This document shows positions 37,651 through 48,397 of a stretch of DNA of 64,000 nucleotides, piece after piece. The stretch spans positions 1,116,001-1,180,000 of the forward strand of contig NZ_CP013189.1 in NCBI RefSeq assembly GCF_001444425.1, read 5' to 3'. Numbering within the stretch: the first letter of the stretch is position 1; each line of letters starts with the position of its first letter. Source of the DNA: Pseudohongiella spirulinae (GTDB taxonomy: Bacteria; Pseudomonadota; Gammaproteobacteria; Pseudomonadales; Pseudohongiellaceae). The notes below the pieces were generated by a model. That model did not search any database and was not told the origin of the DNA. It worked only from the letters and a program-made list of their open reading frames with translations. The position numbers and the translations under genes are program-made.

Positions 37651-39645
37651 TCACGCCTGAATGGGTCTTGTGTCACGGAGCAGCCCACTGGTCCGAAAGA
37701 CCCGGCGAGATATCGCTTTGCGCATCAGCTCTGCATCCCTGGCAATCAAGGTAAAACGCTCTGAGGCGCGGGTGACAGCGGTATACACCAGCTCGCGGGT
37801 CAGCACAGGGCTGTCGAAGTCAGGCAGCACCAGCGCGGTGTGCGCGAATTCAGATCCTTGTGATTTATGCACGGTCATCACAAAGGCAGTCTGGCAGGCT
37901 TGCAGCCGGGCCGGTGATACCCACCTGACCTGTTCTGTGGAGGCGACGGGGAAGGCTACCCGCAGCACCAGATTGCCGTTGGCGTCGGGGCAGGGCAGTG
38001 CGATGCCGGTATCGCCGTTCATCAGGCCCAGGTTGTAGTCATTGCGCGTCAGAATGATTGCGCGTCCGCTGTACCATTCACTGTCTGTTGGTCCGGTTCC
38101 ATGTTCCAGGCCGGCGCTCTGAAGCCAGCCGGAGATCTGTTGATTGAGCACTTCAGTGCCCCACTCAGAACTGTGAATGGCGGCCAACAGCCGAAAACGG
38201 GCAAACGCATCCAGCACCTTAGCGGCCCAGTCGTTCCAGGTCTGGCTGTCGCTGTTATCGGCAGCAGGCTGCTGCGTGGTGATGACATCGAGGTAGTGGC
38301 CATAGCCATGCGTCTTGTCCAGCACCAGACGCCGCAGACCCGGATCATTATAAGCTGTCACCGCCAGGTGTCGCAGTTCGCTGTAGGTACCCTGCAGAAG
38401 ATCGTCTGGCGAATCTGACTGTTGATTGACCGCGTTGGCCAGTGCGCCGATTCCGGGAACCTGTCCAAAGCGGTGGCTGTAACGCAGCATGGTGATTGCC
38501 TGATCCAGAGACTGCCCGTCATCATCCCGACAGGCAGCAGGAATTGTCTGGCCGCTTGCCTGTTGTAACCATTCGGCAGTCTGCCTTGTATAGTGCGCAC
38601 GATCAGCGCGTTCACACAGGCTGCCCAGTACCGCCCCGGCTTCCACGGATGCCAGCTGGTCTTTGTCACCCAGTAATATCAGTCGACAATCAGCAGGCAG
38701 CGCCTCCAGTAGCTGTGCCATCAATTCGATATCAACCATCGAAGCTTCATCGACAACAACCACATCAGCCGACAGAGGATTGCCGGCATGATGGCGAAAA
38801 TGGCGGCTGCCCGGCACCGATCCGAGCAGTCGGTGAATAGTGCTCACTTCATCTGGTATCACCACACTCACAGGCAATTGTTGCAACTGCCTGCTAATGG
38901 ATTCGCTCAGTCGGACAGCTGCTTTGCCCGTTGGTGCGGCCAGTCGGATACGCAAGGCCTGCGGTTTGTCATGCAACTGAGTCAGGGCCGCCAGCAGACG
39001 GACAACCGTGGTGGTTTTACCAGTGCCCGGACCGCCAGTGATGATCGAAAATGGATTGGCTGCGGCAACGGCGCAGGCGACTTTTTGCCAGTCGCAATCA
39101 TCAGTAGTATTACCGAAAAGCTGGTCAAGTATTTGCCGAAGGTGTGCTGTGTCCAGCGTTATTGTTTGTTTCAGGCGTTGATTAATCTGTTTCAGGATGG
39201 CCTGTTCATACTGCCAGTAGCGACGCAGGTAAAGCAGGTGTTTTGACTGCTCAGGCGGCAGCACCATCGGTGTGTTGCCCTCGCCGGCGCCTGTCAGTAA
39301 CGGGTTTTCAAGTTGCCTGAGCCAGTCCTGCAGGTTTAACTGCGCCAATAGCTCTGCAGGTGATACCGCCGGCTGACGATGCTTGCCGTCCGGTGGCAGC
39401 GACAGGGCACGGTGCGGGTCGGCCAGACAATGCGCAAGATCCAGGCAAGCGTGGCCATGGCCATTCTGATGGCTGCACAGCGCTGTCGCTAACAGCAGCG
39501 CGGGAGAAGCGGCCTGCGAGTTGATTGTCTGGGTGTGAATAAAACGCGCCAGTTCCAGATCCAGCCAGCGAATCCAGCCCGCATCCGCCCAGTCTTCCAG
39601 GGTGGCAAGCATGGCGTCGGCATTGTTCAGTGGGTGGGCGGTCAC
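37651..39645 (-). CDS. recD: exodeoxyribonuclease V alpha chain (RecD)
   Basis: 664 residues. The GTG start at 39645 abuts the recB stop with no gap; an ATG ten codons on is an alternative. Helicase motifs are intact: Walker A ITGGPGTGKTTTVVRLL at about residues 202-218, Walker B VVVDEASMVDIELMAQLLEALP, GDKDQLASVEAG and the C-terminal TVHKSQGSEFAHTALVLP and TRELVYTAVTRA. RecD is the 5'-3' helicase of RecBCD, which degrades double-strand ends until a Chi-like site redirects the complex to recombination. It is the last gene of recC-recB-recD. Confidence 0.96.
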   Translation of the reverse strand: MTAHPLNNADAMLATLEDWADAGWIRWLDLELARFIHTQTINSQAASPALLLATALCSHQNGHGHACLDLAHCLADPHRALSLPPDGKHRQPAVSPAELLAQLNLQDWLRQLENPLLTGAGEGNTPMVLPPEQSKHLLYLRRYWQYEQAILKQINQRLKQTITLDTAHLRQILDQLFGNTTDDCDWQKVACAVAAANPFSIITGGPGTGKTTTVVRLLAALTQLHDKPQALRIRLAAPTGKAAVRLSESISRQLQQLPVSVVIPDEVSTIHRLLGSVPGSRHFRHHAGNPLSADVVVVDEASMVDIELMAQLLEALPADCRLILLGDKDQLASVEAGAVLGSLCERADRAHYTRQTAEWLQQASGQTIPAACRDDDGQSLDQAITMLRYSHRFGQVPGIGALANAVNQQSDSPDDLLQGTYSELRHLAVTAYNDPGLRRLVLDKTHGYGHYLDVITTQQPAADNSDSQTWNDWAAKVLDAFARFRLLAAIHSSEWGTEVLNQQISGWLQSAGLEHGTGPTDSEWYSGRAIILTRNDYNLGLMNGDTGIALPCPDANGNLVLRVAFPVASTEQVRWVSPARLQACQTAFVMTVHKSQGSEFAHTALVLPDFDSPVLTRELVYTAVTRASERFTLIARDAELMRKAISRRVFRTSGLLRDTRPIQA

Positions 39646-42600
39646 TCAAAGTCCTCCGCTGAAGATCTGGTCAAGCCGATCGATAAATTCCGCGGCTGGT
39701 CTGTCGAAAACCAGGCCCTGTGATTCCGACTGCCAGCCACGCAGAAAGAAATACACGGCACCACCGATGTGCTGATCATAATGATAGTCACTCAGACGGC
39801 TGCGCAGCAGGCGGTGCAGAGCCAGCAGATATATGGCGTATTGAACGTCATAACGGTGTTGCAGGACTGCCTGCTGCAGCGCTTCGGGGTGATAGTCGGC
39901 GTCTGTGCGGCCCAGATGATTGGACTTCCAGTCGGCAACATAATAACGACCATTGAGGCAGAAGGTGAGGTCGATAAAACCTTTTATCATGCCATTCAGT
40001 GCGGCTGCCTGTAGCGGCGGACGAGGTGCGCCAGGCATCAGAAATCGGGTGCAGAGTTGATCGATCTGCATGGTATCAACGCGGTTGGCTGCAAACAGAA
40101 ACTCCATTTCAGCCTGCACTTCTTTTAACTCTCCCAGCGTGAAATCGCTGCCATCACGGAGCCTGAAGCGGCATTGTAAAAAGTGTTTCAGCCAGCCATC
40201 CAGTCGCGTTTTTTCGTCTTTCCAGTCACGGACCTGACAGCGCTTATCAATGACCGACAGTCGTTCATCATCATTCAGTGCGGCTTGTTCGAAGCCGGCA
40301 TCGCAGGCCCATTCCAGCAGATCATGCAGGAACGTGCCTTCTCTTGGACCGCGTGGAAATCCGTGCAGTCCGGGATCCAGACGATTGAATTCACGTTTGC
40401 CTCTGCTCAATGGGATGGCGCTGACATCACGGCCTGACTGCTGTTCTTCCAGAGCCTGATCGATACTGGCGGCCTCCGGTTCGCTGTCATGTGCACCCGC
40501 TTTAATGGCCGAATAACTGGAGATCCACCAGGGCGTTGGCGGGCGGTGCCGGGCCGTGGCTGCTGGTTTGCGCGCAGTGGACGCCGGGCTGGCTGGTTGC
40601 CGCCATTGCGAAGATTCAGGAACAGGCGGATATTCGCTGATGTTCTGCACAGTGATCTTATCGCACTGTTCAGCCAGCGTTGTCAGGGTTTGGCTGAGGC
40701 TGATGCTGTCCAGTTGATTGCCGCCAGACAGCAGGTAGCCAATGCCACTTCTGTGAGTGAGCGAACTTTTGTTGCTGCCTTGTGAAACCAGTCCCACACC
40801 AATCCACAGGGCGTGTATGGCTCGCGTCATAGCCACATACAGCAGACGCATGTCTTCAGCCAGACGCTCGTTATCGGCCTGCTGTCGACTGTCACTGTGT
40901 TTGTCGCTTTTGCTGATTTCAAGCTTTCTCTGCGAAGGTTTGTCAGGGTCCGAAATCGTGAATGGCTTGTCTGACTTCTGGTCGCGCCAGTTGGCCGCAT
41001 AGGGCACAAATACCAGAGGGTACTGTAAACCCTTGGATTTATGGATTGTGACCACTCGAATCAGATCCTCATCGCTTTCCAGACGCAGTATTTCTTCCTG
41101 ACCGGGATTCTCCAACATGTCACTCAGATGTCGAATAAGCGCCTGTTGTCCCACGTGGTTAACACTCGCCTGTTGCAGATATTCAGCCAGGTGTAACAGA
41201 TTGGTAAGCGCGCGTTCGCCATCGGGCTGGCGCTGCAGGCGCCGGGCTAACTTATAGTGTTGCATCAGTTCTCTGAGCATGGGCAGTACACCGTCGCGCT
41301 GCCAACGCTGCTGCAATTGACGGAACAGTTCAGTCTGCTGCTCCCAGGACTGTTCATTCAGATAGTACGCCTGCAGTTGCCACAGGGGCAGATCCAGAGA
41401 GCGGGTGGCCAGTGCTGCCCGGATCAGACGCTCATCACCGGGCTCGGCACAAGCGTGCAACCAGCGCAGCATGTCATCGGCTTGAGCCGATGCAAACACC
41501 GATTCACGATCCGATAGATAGGCGCTGGCCAGGCCCTGCTGCTGCAGCGCCTGCCGGATTGACGAGGCTTCATTGAAGTCTCTGACCAGGATGGCTATAT
41601 CGCTGGGTCTGACTGGTGAGCTGTCATCACCCGTAAATGTCCAGTGTTGTTTGCTGTCCAGAATATCGGCAATTTGTGCCGCACAGATGGCTGCCATATC
41701 CTGCAGGTATTGTGTTTTACTGACTACACCGTTCTCCGGTTCTGAACATTGCAGATTCAAAAAAGTCAGTGCCGGGGCGGAACCAGATGGTGTGCTTAAA
41801 ACTTCACGACGGCCGTTGGCGTTAACGGGCAAAAAGGGTACAGGGTTCTCATTACCAGTCTTGAAAAGGAAGGCGCCTTCCGGAAAACTTTCAGCATGAC
41901 CGAAACAGGTGTTTACACTGTCTACCAGGGCCTGACTGGATCGGTAATTAGTGTCCAGGTGATAGTGTCGGCCAGACGTTGCCTGGCGTGCTGTCAGGTA
42001 GGTATGAATATCGGCATTGCGGAACGAATAAATGGATTGCTTGGGATCACCAATCAGAATCAGAGCCTGCTCTTTTCTGTTATCCGCAATACGGTAGATG
42101 CGATCAAAGATCCGGTACTGCAGGGGATCGGTGTCCTGGAACTCATCGATCAATGCGACCGGAAACTCGGCTCTGATCTGGGCCGCCAGGTGGTCACCGC
42201 GGGGTCCCTGCAAGGCCCGATCCAGTTGCAGCAGCAGATCGTCAAAACCCAGTTCTGCCCGCGTTTGAATCCGTTGCTGCAGGGCTTGCTCCAGCCAGTG
42301 CCGGGCGTGCTGCATGATCAGTGAGCGAGGCGTGGGTTGATTTTCATCGTTTGCCAGTTTCACCGATTCAGCCCAGCGATCAATAGCGTGCATGGCGATA
42401 TGATCAGGCGCCGTGTAGCCGTTTTTCAGTTTCATGCCTGTTGAGCCAAAACGAAGCAGATTTTTGGGGCTGGCCTCGCCTTGCGCCCAATCCAGAAGTT
42501 GCTGTTTTAGCTGCGCGAAGTCGGCGTCATTTTTGGCTTCGGCGTAGGACTTAAGGTTCATTCCGGGCCGCAGTTGATCCAGCAATGTGTTGAGTTCATC

Positions 42601-43350
42601 CCAATGCTGCAACCACAGCGAGCGTGCTCTTGCCAGTTCGTTATTGACGGTACTGTTGGCATTTACAAATGGATTGAGTGTCTCACTCAGTGAATCGGCG
42701 ATAGGCAGTGGCTGATCCCGGTAGGTGATGACCGTATTGGTTTTATTAAGCAGTGGCCGGACCGCCTGTAGCAGATCATCAGGGCTTTTGAACGTATCTG
42801 CGATCAAAGCGGCGGTCTCGGCTGATAGACTATAAAAATGCTGACGCCAATAATCCCGAATCAGTTCTGCGTGAATATCCTGCATGCTGGTGGTCAGCGT
42901 TTGCTGAAACAAGGTGCCGCTGTCGAATGCGTGTTCGCGCAGCATGCGATAACACCAGCCGTGAATGGTTGAGACTGCCGCCTGATCCATGGACTGCACC
43001 GCCTGAGTTAACAGTCTGGCGCATTCGGGCCATTTGTCACTCGGGTAACTGTCGCGCAGAGCCTGCAGTGAAGAATCGCTGCAGGGATCGTTTGCCAGAA
43101 AGCATAGTGCAGCGTCCGCCAGGCGGGCCCGGATACGATCTTTCAGCTCCTGGGTGGCGGCATCAGTAAATGTTACCACCAGAATTTCTTCGGGTGTCAG
43201 CAGGCGCTGGAAGGCCTGCGCCTGGCCGTGCTGCAGGACCAGTCGTGTGTAAAGCAGCGCAATGGTATAGGTTTTGCCCGTGCCCGCGCTGGCCTCAATC
43301 AACTGGCTACCGTACAAGGGGAAAGTTAAAGGCATCAGCTTTTGTGTCAT
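39646..43350 (-). CDS. recB: exodeoxyribonuclease V beta chain (RecB)
   Basis: 1234 residues, the expected size. UvrD-type helicase motifs are present: Walker A LIEASAGTGKTYTIALLYTR at residues 18-37, VALIDEFQDTDPLQYRIF, GDPKQSIYSFR, VVTIHKSKGLQYPLVFVP and LLYVAMTRA. The C-terminal nuclease domain has YYVADWKSNHLG, the D-x-K catalytic signature shared with E. coli RecB. It supplies the 3'-5' helicase, the only nuclease centre and RecA loading. The start overlaps the recC stop by ATGA (43347-43350). Confidence 0.97.
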   Translation of the reverse strand: MTQKLMPLTFPLYGSQLIEASAGTGKTYTIALLYTRLVLQHGQAQAFQRLLTPEEILVVTFTDAATQELKDRIRARLADAALCFLANDPCSDSSLQALRDSYPSDKWPECARLLTQAVQSMDQAAVSTIHGWCYRMLREHAFDSGTLFQQTLTTSMQDIHAELIRDYWRQHFYSLSAETAALIADTFKSPDDLLQAVRPLLNKTNTVITYRDQPLPIADSLSETLNPFVNANSTVNNELARARSLWLQHWDELNTLLDQLRPGMNLKSYAEAKNDADFAQLKQQLLDWAQGEASPKNLLRFGSTGMKLKNGYTAPDHIAMHAIDRWAESVKLANDENQPTPRSLIMQHARHWLEQALQQRIQTRAELGFDDLLLQLDRALQGPRGDHLAAQIRAEFPVALIDEFQDTDPLQYRIFDRIYRIADNRKEQALILIGDPKQSIYSFRNADIHTYLTARQATSGRHYHLDTNYRSSQALVDSVNTCFGHAESFPEGAFLFKTGNENPVPFLPVNANGRREVLSTPSGSAPALTFLNLQCSEPENGVVSKTQYLQDMAAICAAQIADILDSKQHWTFTGDDSSPVRPSDIAILVRDFNEASSIRQALQQQGLASAYLSDRESVFASAQADDMLRWLHACAEPGDERLIRAALATRSLDLPLWQLQAYYLNEQSWEQQTELFRQLQQRWQRDGVLPMLRELMQHYKLARRLQRQPDGERALTNLLHLAEYLQQASVNHVGQQALIRHLSDMLENPGQEEILRLESDEDLIRVVTIHKSKGLQYPLVFVPYAANWRDQKSDKPFTISDPDKPSQRKLEISKSDKHSDSRQQADNERLAEDMRLLYVAMTRAIHALWIGVGLVSQGSNKSSLTHRSGIGYLLSGGNQLDSISLSQTLTTLAEQCDKITVQNISEYPPVPESSQWRQPASPASTARKPAATARHRPPTPWWISSYSAIKAGAHDSEPEAASIDQALEEQQSGRDVSAIPLSRGKREFNRLDPGLHGFPRGPREGTFLHDLLEWACDAGFEQAALNDDERLSVIDKRCQVRDWKDEKTRLDGWLKHFLQCRFRLRDGSDFTLGELKEVQAEMEFLFAANRVDTMQIDQLCTRFLMPGAPRPPLQAAALNGMIKGFIDLTFCLNGRYYVADWKSNHLGRTDADYHPEALQQAVLQHRYDVQYAIYLLALHRLLRSRLSDYHYDQHIGGAVYFFLRGWQSESQGLVFDRPAAEFIDRLDQIFSGGL

Positions 43351-46300
43351 GCCTCATCTCCCTGACGGTACTGATGCCAGAATTCAACCATGGGCGCATA
43401 CAGCTCGATTGAGGCCTCACGGAAACCGGCCTCCAGCATGGTTTCAAAATCCGGCCAGAGTCGATACAAGGCATAGCTGCTTTGCATCTCGCCGGTGCCG
43501 ACAAAGCCGCCTTCGTATTGAGCGATGGCTTTTGATGGCGTGTCCTGATTGTCAGCGGTCAGCCAGGCGCAACCGGTTTTCACGGCGGTGGCCAGGGGCT
43601 TGTCGAGATTTTGCGTCCACAACGCCAGCAGATCCGTCAACAGCCTGACGGCCTGATCAACTGGCACGGATGGCAGTGTCACCTGATGTGTATCCGGCCC
43701 AAGAATATGCGTGCGTGTCGGTCCACTTAACTGCGCGGCCAGATGAGCTGGCCAGAGACGTGCCAGGTAGTGCCATTTAATGCTGGCTGCTTTCTTGCCG
43801 CTGCTGGCACCGTCCCAGATTTGTCCGCTGATCATTTCAATTCGAATCCGTTCACCCTTGTCATTCAATAGAATATCCGACAAACGATCAGTCAGGCTGA
43901 GCGGTGAATCGGGCAGCTGTATTTCAACCTGACCTTCGCTGCGAACCGTGAATTCGCTGGTCAGAGCCTGAAAGCGCTGCATGGGTCTGAGCAATGGATC
44001 AATCAGGCGGCGATGCTGTAGTTCAGCAAAGCCGGCCATTGGTAGCTGGCCCTGGCGCTGAAGGCGATGCATGGCTGCTTCCAGCAGCGTCTCCACTGAC
44101 AATTCCGGTGAGTCAGATTGCATGATGTTGCGGATTGTGTGATTGATCATCTGGTTCTGTAATTGCCAGCGTTGCAGGCCGTCGATATCAAAGCATTCAT
44201 CATCTTCAACATCGATATTGGCGTCACGAAACACGGTGCCGAGTGCCTGCTCAAAATACACGGCGGCGGGGTTTTTCAGCAGGGCGCTGAGCTGTCGTAT
44301 TCTGATCGCATCAGGTATTGGTGTTGTGACTGCTCTGGCCAGCAGGTAGTCAGGTGTCTGTTCTTGCTGCGTTGGCTCGGGCTCAGCAGTGGTTTGCCAT
44401 TCATGGGCATAAGTGTGCCATGGAGTACCCTCCGTAAAATAACGCTGGCTGAACGGTTGCAAAGGGTAGCTGCGCGTGAGTTTTTCCACATTACAGCGCT
44501 GTGCCAGATAGTCTCTTAACTGGGCAACCAGTACGGAAGGCGGCCGTTCGCTGTTGTCGCGGATGTTCCTCCCCGCCCAACTGATATACAGCGAATCGCG
44601 CGCGGACAGGATGGCTTCCAGAAACAGGTAGCGATCATCTTCGCGGCGCGACCGGTCGCCGGCGCGGTAGTCGTGGCGCATCAGGTCAAAATCAACAGCG
44701 GGCACCTGACGCGGATACTCGCCGTCATTCATGCCCAGCAGGCAAATATGACGGAACGGGATGGCCCGCATGGGCATCAGGGTGGCAAAGTTGATGGTGC
44801 CAGCCAGAAAGCGTTGATTCAGATCGGCGGAATCCAGCGCTGAGAGAAAATGCTCGCTGACCACGTCCACAGGCAGCGGCTCGTGAAAGTCCGCCTCATC
44901 GCATTGTGCCAGCCACTGTTGCAGTTTCTGCTCGGCGCGGCTTACTAAAATCTGTTCGCGGTCATCCTGGGGGACAAAAAATTCATGTATCAGTTGCGTG
45001 ATGCGCGTTGTCCATTGCTCAACGTTAGCAGGCTGCATAAACAACGCGCGATAGTGCGCCAGGCGCTGCAGAATGTGGCTGACTGTGCCAACCAGAGCAG
45101 CGTCCAGTCCGCTGACTTCATCATAGGGTTCAATATCCTGCCAGGCCTCGCTGTTGCCGGCGGCATAACCCAAGAGCATCCGCCGCAGGCCAAATTGCCA
45201 GGTGTTCTGATCAAGTACATCCGGGTCCTCGCTACAAAGCAGCTCCTGTTGCAGACGTTGCTGGCCATCCAGTCCCCAGCGGATGCCGGCACCGGCCACC
45301 CAATTGTGCAGCAGGCTGTGGTCGGCTGCCTGCAGACCAAACGCTTTCTGAATGGCGGAAATATCCAGCAGATCCAGCAATTCACTGACTGTGAATCGTG
45401 ATCGATGCAGGGACAGCAGCATTTCCAGCGCCTGATAAACCGGTGCACGCTGGGTCTGGCCCTGGTCAGAGACGGTGAAAGGCAGGTAGCGAGGATCATC
45501 GGGGCGCAGGCGACCAAACACGGCCTGTATATGCGGCGCAAACTGGTTGATATCCGGCACCATGACCAGAATGTCACGCGGATGCAGATCAGGGTCTTCG
45601 GCCATCAGATCCAGCAGGCGATCCTGCAGAATTTCCACTTCGCGCTGACGGCTGTGAGCAATATGGAAGCTGATGCTGTGGTCGTCTGGCGACGGCGCGG
45701 CCAGACTGCTGAGTTCGGAGCGACTGCGCAGGTAAAAAATGTCGGCATGAAGCTGTCCCAACAGGTTCGATTCATCCGGGGCCTCAAATAAATCCAGTGC
45801 CAGTTTATTGGCCGCAAACAGTTGCTCATAGGCGCTGCGTTCATCGTGTTCGGCCAGCAGGCGAAGATAGTCTCGTCCCTGGCGGCCCCAGGCGGCTAAC
45901 AGCGCATTACCGTGATCAGAAAGTGCATCGATGGTGTCACCCCAGTACTGTTCGCTGGGGTTTTGCACGCACAACAGAATCTGGCTGACATTGGCGATAG
46001 CGGCCAGCACTTCCAGAGTCTGCTTTGGCAGAGAGGACAGTCCAAAGACAATGACGCGGCGCGGCAGTGAGTGGGAGCCGGGCTCTAATCCGGCCTGGCA
46101 TGTCGCCAGAAAATCAGCGTGAATCTGTGCCCGGCCATTGTGTCGCTGTGAAGGGGGAATGTCAGCCTGTACGCGCCGCCACAGCTCCGCCTGCCACTGC
46201 TGGCTGTCCGGCAAGGTCTGATGCTGGTTGAGGCGGGTAAACTGATCCTTGCCTGCAGTCCAGTCATTGAGCCAGTCGGCGCGGTAGATCTGGTACTGAT

Positions 46301-46739
46301 CCAGCAGGTCAGCAAGGCGCTGAGCCAGTTGGAACAGTTTGCGCTGGCTGCGATCGTCTGCCAGAAAATGTTTCAGCGTGGCAAACCGGGGTTCTTCAAG
46401 CAGGTCTGGCAGCAAGCGCAACAGTCGCCAGGTCAGCAGTGGTTTGTCGTAAGGAGAGGTCTTGGGCAAATCACCCAGCACCGCCCGATAGGCGTCCCAA
46501 TGAAAACGCCCGGGCAAATCAATATTCAGGGCGGCGGCGATGCCACAACCCGCTTCGTCACTGCCGTCATCGTCTTGTGCCAGAGCAATTTTCAGCCATT
46601 GGGCAACACCGTTGCTTTGTACCAGGATGATGTCATTTTCCAGCGGATTCAGCGGATTGCGTCGCAGCCACTCGACAGTGACCCGGCGCAGGCTTTCAAG
46701 GCGGTTGCTTTGCAGCACCATAAAACCGCTTTGTATCAT
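43347..46739 (-). CDS. recC: exodeoxyribonuclease V gamma chain (RecC)
   Basis: 1130 residues. The ATG at 46739 has AGGGA about 9 bases upstream; an in-frame ATG at 46721 lies closer to the E. coli start. Family features include SNRLESLRRV near the start, ILVQSNGVAQWLKIALA, RVIVFGLSSLPKQTLEVL, and RHICLLGMNDGEYPRQVPAVDFDLM. RecC is a helicase-like fold without ATPase motifs that splits the strands and recognises Chi. It heads the operon; 47 bases separate it from the end of the amidase gene on the same strand. Confidence 0.96.
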   Translation of the reverse strand: MIQSGFMVLQSNRLESLRRVTVEWLRRNPLNPLENDIILVQSNGVAQWLKIALAQDDDGSDEAGCGIAAALNIDLPGRFHWDAYRAVLGDLPKTSPYDKPLLTWRLLRLLPDLLEEPRFATLKHFLADDRSQRKLFQLAQRLADLLDQYQIYRADWLNDWTAGKDQFTRLNQHQTLPDSQQWQAELWRRVQADIPPSQRHNGRAQIHADFLATCQAGLEPGSHSLPRRVIVFGLSSLPKQTLEVLAAIANVSQILLCVQNPSEQYWGDTIDALSDHGNALLAAWGRQGRDYLRLLAEHDERSAYEQLFAANKLALDLFEAPDESNLLGQLHADIFYLRSRSELSSLAAPSPDDHSISFHIAHSRQREVEILQDRLLDLMAEDPDLHPRDILVMVPDINQFAPHIQAVFGRLRPDDPRYLPFTVSDQGQTQRAPVYQALEMLLSLHRSRFTVSELLDLLDISAIQKAFGLQAADHSLLHNWVAGAGIRWGLDGQQRLQQELLCSEDPDVLDQNTWQFGLRRMLLGYAAGNSEAWQDIEPYDEVSGLDAALVGTVSHILQRLAHYRALFMQPANVEQWTTRITQLIHEFFVPQDDREQILVSRAEQKLQQWLAQCDEADFHEPLPVDVVSEHFLSALDSADLNQRFLAGTINFATLMPMRAIPFRHICLLGMNDGEYPRQVPAVDFDLMRHDYRAGDRSRREDDRYLFLEAILSARDSLYISWAGRNIRDNSERPPSVLVAQLRDYLAQRCNVEKLTRSYPLQPFSQRYFTEGTPWHTYAHEWQTTAEPEPTQQEQTPDYLLARAVTTPIPDAIRIRQLSALLKNPAAVYFEQALGTVFRDANIDVEDDECFDIDGLQRWQLQNQMINHTIRNIMQSDSPELSVETLLEAAMHRLQRQGQLPMAGFAELQHRRLIDPLLRPMQRFQALTSEFTVRSEGQVEIQLPDSPLSLTDRLSDILLNDKGERIRIEMISGQIWDGASSGKKAASIKWHYLARLWPAHLAAQLSGPTRTHILGPDTHQVTLPSVPVDQAVRLLTDLLALWTQNLDKPLATAVKTGCAWLTADNQDTPSKAIAQYEGGFVGTGEMQSSYALYRLWPDFETMLEAGFREASIELYAPMVEFWHQYRQGDEA

Positions 46740-46786
46740 CGGGCGTGTCCCTGCAATTGAATAATCCGGTCGGCCATCAGGCCGCT

Positions 46787-48397
46787 TTAACGGCGGGCAG
46801 ATTCCCGGGCTGCGCTCAGGCGTTCATAGTCGTGAGCGATGCTGATCAGCAAGGGCTCAGAAAAAGCCTGTCCCATAAAAGATATACCCACGGGCTGGCC
46901 GTTGACATAGCCCGCTGGCACAGTAATGGAAGGGTAGCCGGATATCGCCGCCAGACCAGAGCTGGAGACATAATTGACCGATGCACCGTTGTCACCGTTT
47001 TCCAGATCAATCAGCCATCCCGGGCCGTTACTGGGTGCAACAATAGCATCCAGATTGTCGGCGCTCAATGCTTCGTTCAGCAGCTCTTGAGCCGTGTTTT
47101 TTGCGAGTCGCAAGGCGTTGTGATAAGCCGGCTCGTCCAGGTTGCCCTTGGCCTGGGCCTGCAAGAAAATCTCCTGGCCAAACCAGGGCATCTGCAAGCG
47201 CTCATTGACCTCATTAAATCGTATGATGTGTTCCAGGGATTGATAAAAGCCGCCCCGGCTCTGCAGGTAGCGATTCAGTCCGTCTTTAAACTCATAGAGC
47301 AGAACCTGATAACTCGCCGCACTCATTTCATTGTTGCCGCCCAGCGGGATGTCGACAACTGTGGCTCCGGCCTCACGTAATATGTCCAGTTGCGCCTCCA
47401 TCAGAGCATCGACCTGAGGGTTGCGCCCGAACAGACTGCGCATCACACCAATACGTTTGCCTGTCAGGCTGCCATCCAGCAGATAATCACTGTAGTCGAG
47501 AGTGCTGCGGGTCTGATCATTGTCAGTGATGGCGTCAGACGGGTCAGCACCCACCATGGCGCCCAGACTGAGGGCCGCATCAGCAACCGTGCGCGTCATC
47601 GGGCCGGCGGTGTCCTGACTGATGGCAATCGGGATGATGCCGCTTCGGGATATCAGCCCCAGAGTTGGTTTGATGCCAACAACACTGTTATTGCTGGCCG
47701 GACAGATGATGGAGCCATTGGTTTCGGTGCCGACGGCGATGACCGTCAGATCGGCAGCCACGGCGACGGCTGACCCTGAGCTGGAGCCGCAGGGCGTGTG
47801 CGCTGCCGAATAGGCGTTGCGGGTTTGACCACCGCGTGCTGACCAGCCGCTGGATGATTCGGTGGAGCGGAAGTTGGCCCACTCGCTAAGGTTGGTTTTG
47901 CCCAGTATGACGGCACCGGCGTCGCGTAGTCGCTGAACCACAAAAGCATCACTGGCAGGTGTTGGCATATGCAGCAGCGCCAGGCTTCCGGCCGTGGTTT
48001 TCATTTGGTCAGCGGTGTCGATATTGTCTTTCAGAAGCACAGGAATGCCGTGCAAAGCGGAGCGTTCCCGTCCACTGGCGCGTTCCTGGTCCAGCTCCCG
48101 GGCAATGCGCAGTGCATCAGGATTGACCTCTACGACAGCGTTATAATCAGCATCCAGACGGGCAATGCGATCCAGATAATGCTGCACCAGTTGTTCGGCG
48201 CTCAGCCGTCCGGTGCGCATCAGATCCTGAAGATCATTGACAGTGGGGTCTGGCGGGACAGTGTTTAAAGCAGGACTTGCGGTGTTTGACTGCAACATCT
48301 CAATCTCAGTGGCGGGCGTCTGTGAGTCCTGACAGGCCACCAGCACCATGAGTGCACCAAGGGTGGCCAGTCTTAAGCCTGTGGTTATGCACCTCAC
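46787..48397 (-). CDS. amidase-signature-family lipoprotein
   Basis: 536 residues from a GTG at 48397. The signal ends LMVLVACQD, a good lipobox. The amidase signature is complete: the catalytic Lys in LLKDNIDTADQMKTTAGS, CGSSSGSAVAVAADLTVIAV holding the cis-Ser region, and GTETNGSIICPASNNSVVGI with the nucleophile Ser. C-terminal GYPSITVPAGYVNGQPVGIS is also typical. It probably hydrolyses amides in the periplasm; the substrate is unknown. Its GTG overlaps the TGA of a 31-codon gene that carries the operon's promoter and Shine-Dalgarno, so translation is likely coupled. Confidence 0.88.
   Translation of the reverse strand: MRCITTGLRLATLGALMVLVACQDSQTPATEIEMLQSNTASPALNTVPPDPTVNDLQDLMRTGRLSAEQLVQHYLDRIARLDADYNAVVEVNPDALRIARELDQERASGRERSALHGIPVLLKDNIDTADQMKTTAGSLALLHMPTPASDAFVVQRLRDAGAVILGKTNLSEWANFRSTESSSGWSARGGQTRNAYSAAHTPCGSSSGSAVAVAADLTVIAVGTETNGSIICPASNNSVVGIKPTLGLISRSGIIPIAISQDTAGPMTRTVADAALSLGAMVGADPSDAITDNDQTRSTLDYSDYLLDGSLTGKRIGVMRSLFGRNPQVDALMEAQLDILREAGATVVDIPLGGNNEMSAASYQVLLYEFKDGLNRYLQSRGGFYQSLEHIIRFNEVNERLQMPWFGQEIFLQAQAKGNLDEPAYHNALRLAKNTAQELLNEALSADNLDAIVAPSNGPGWLIDLENGDNGASVNYVSSSGLAAISGYPSITVPAGYVNGQPVGISFMGQAFSEPLLISIAHDYERLSAARESARR

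Noticed and set aside
46221-46760. Antisense frame of 179 codons within recC.
   Set aside because: Mirror of a conserved recC reading frame without its own start signals.
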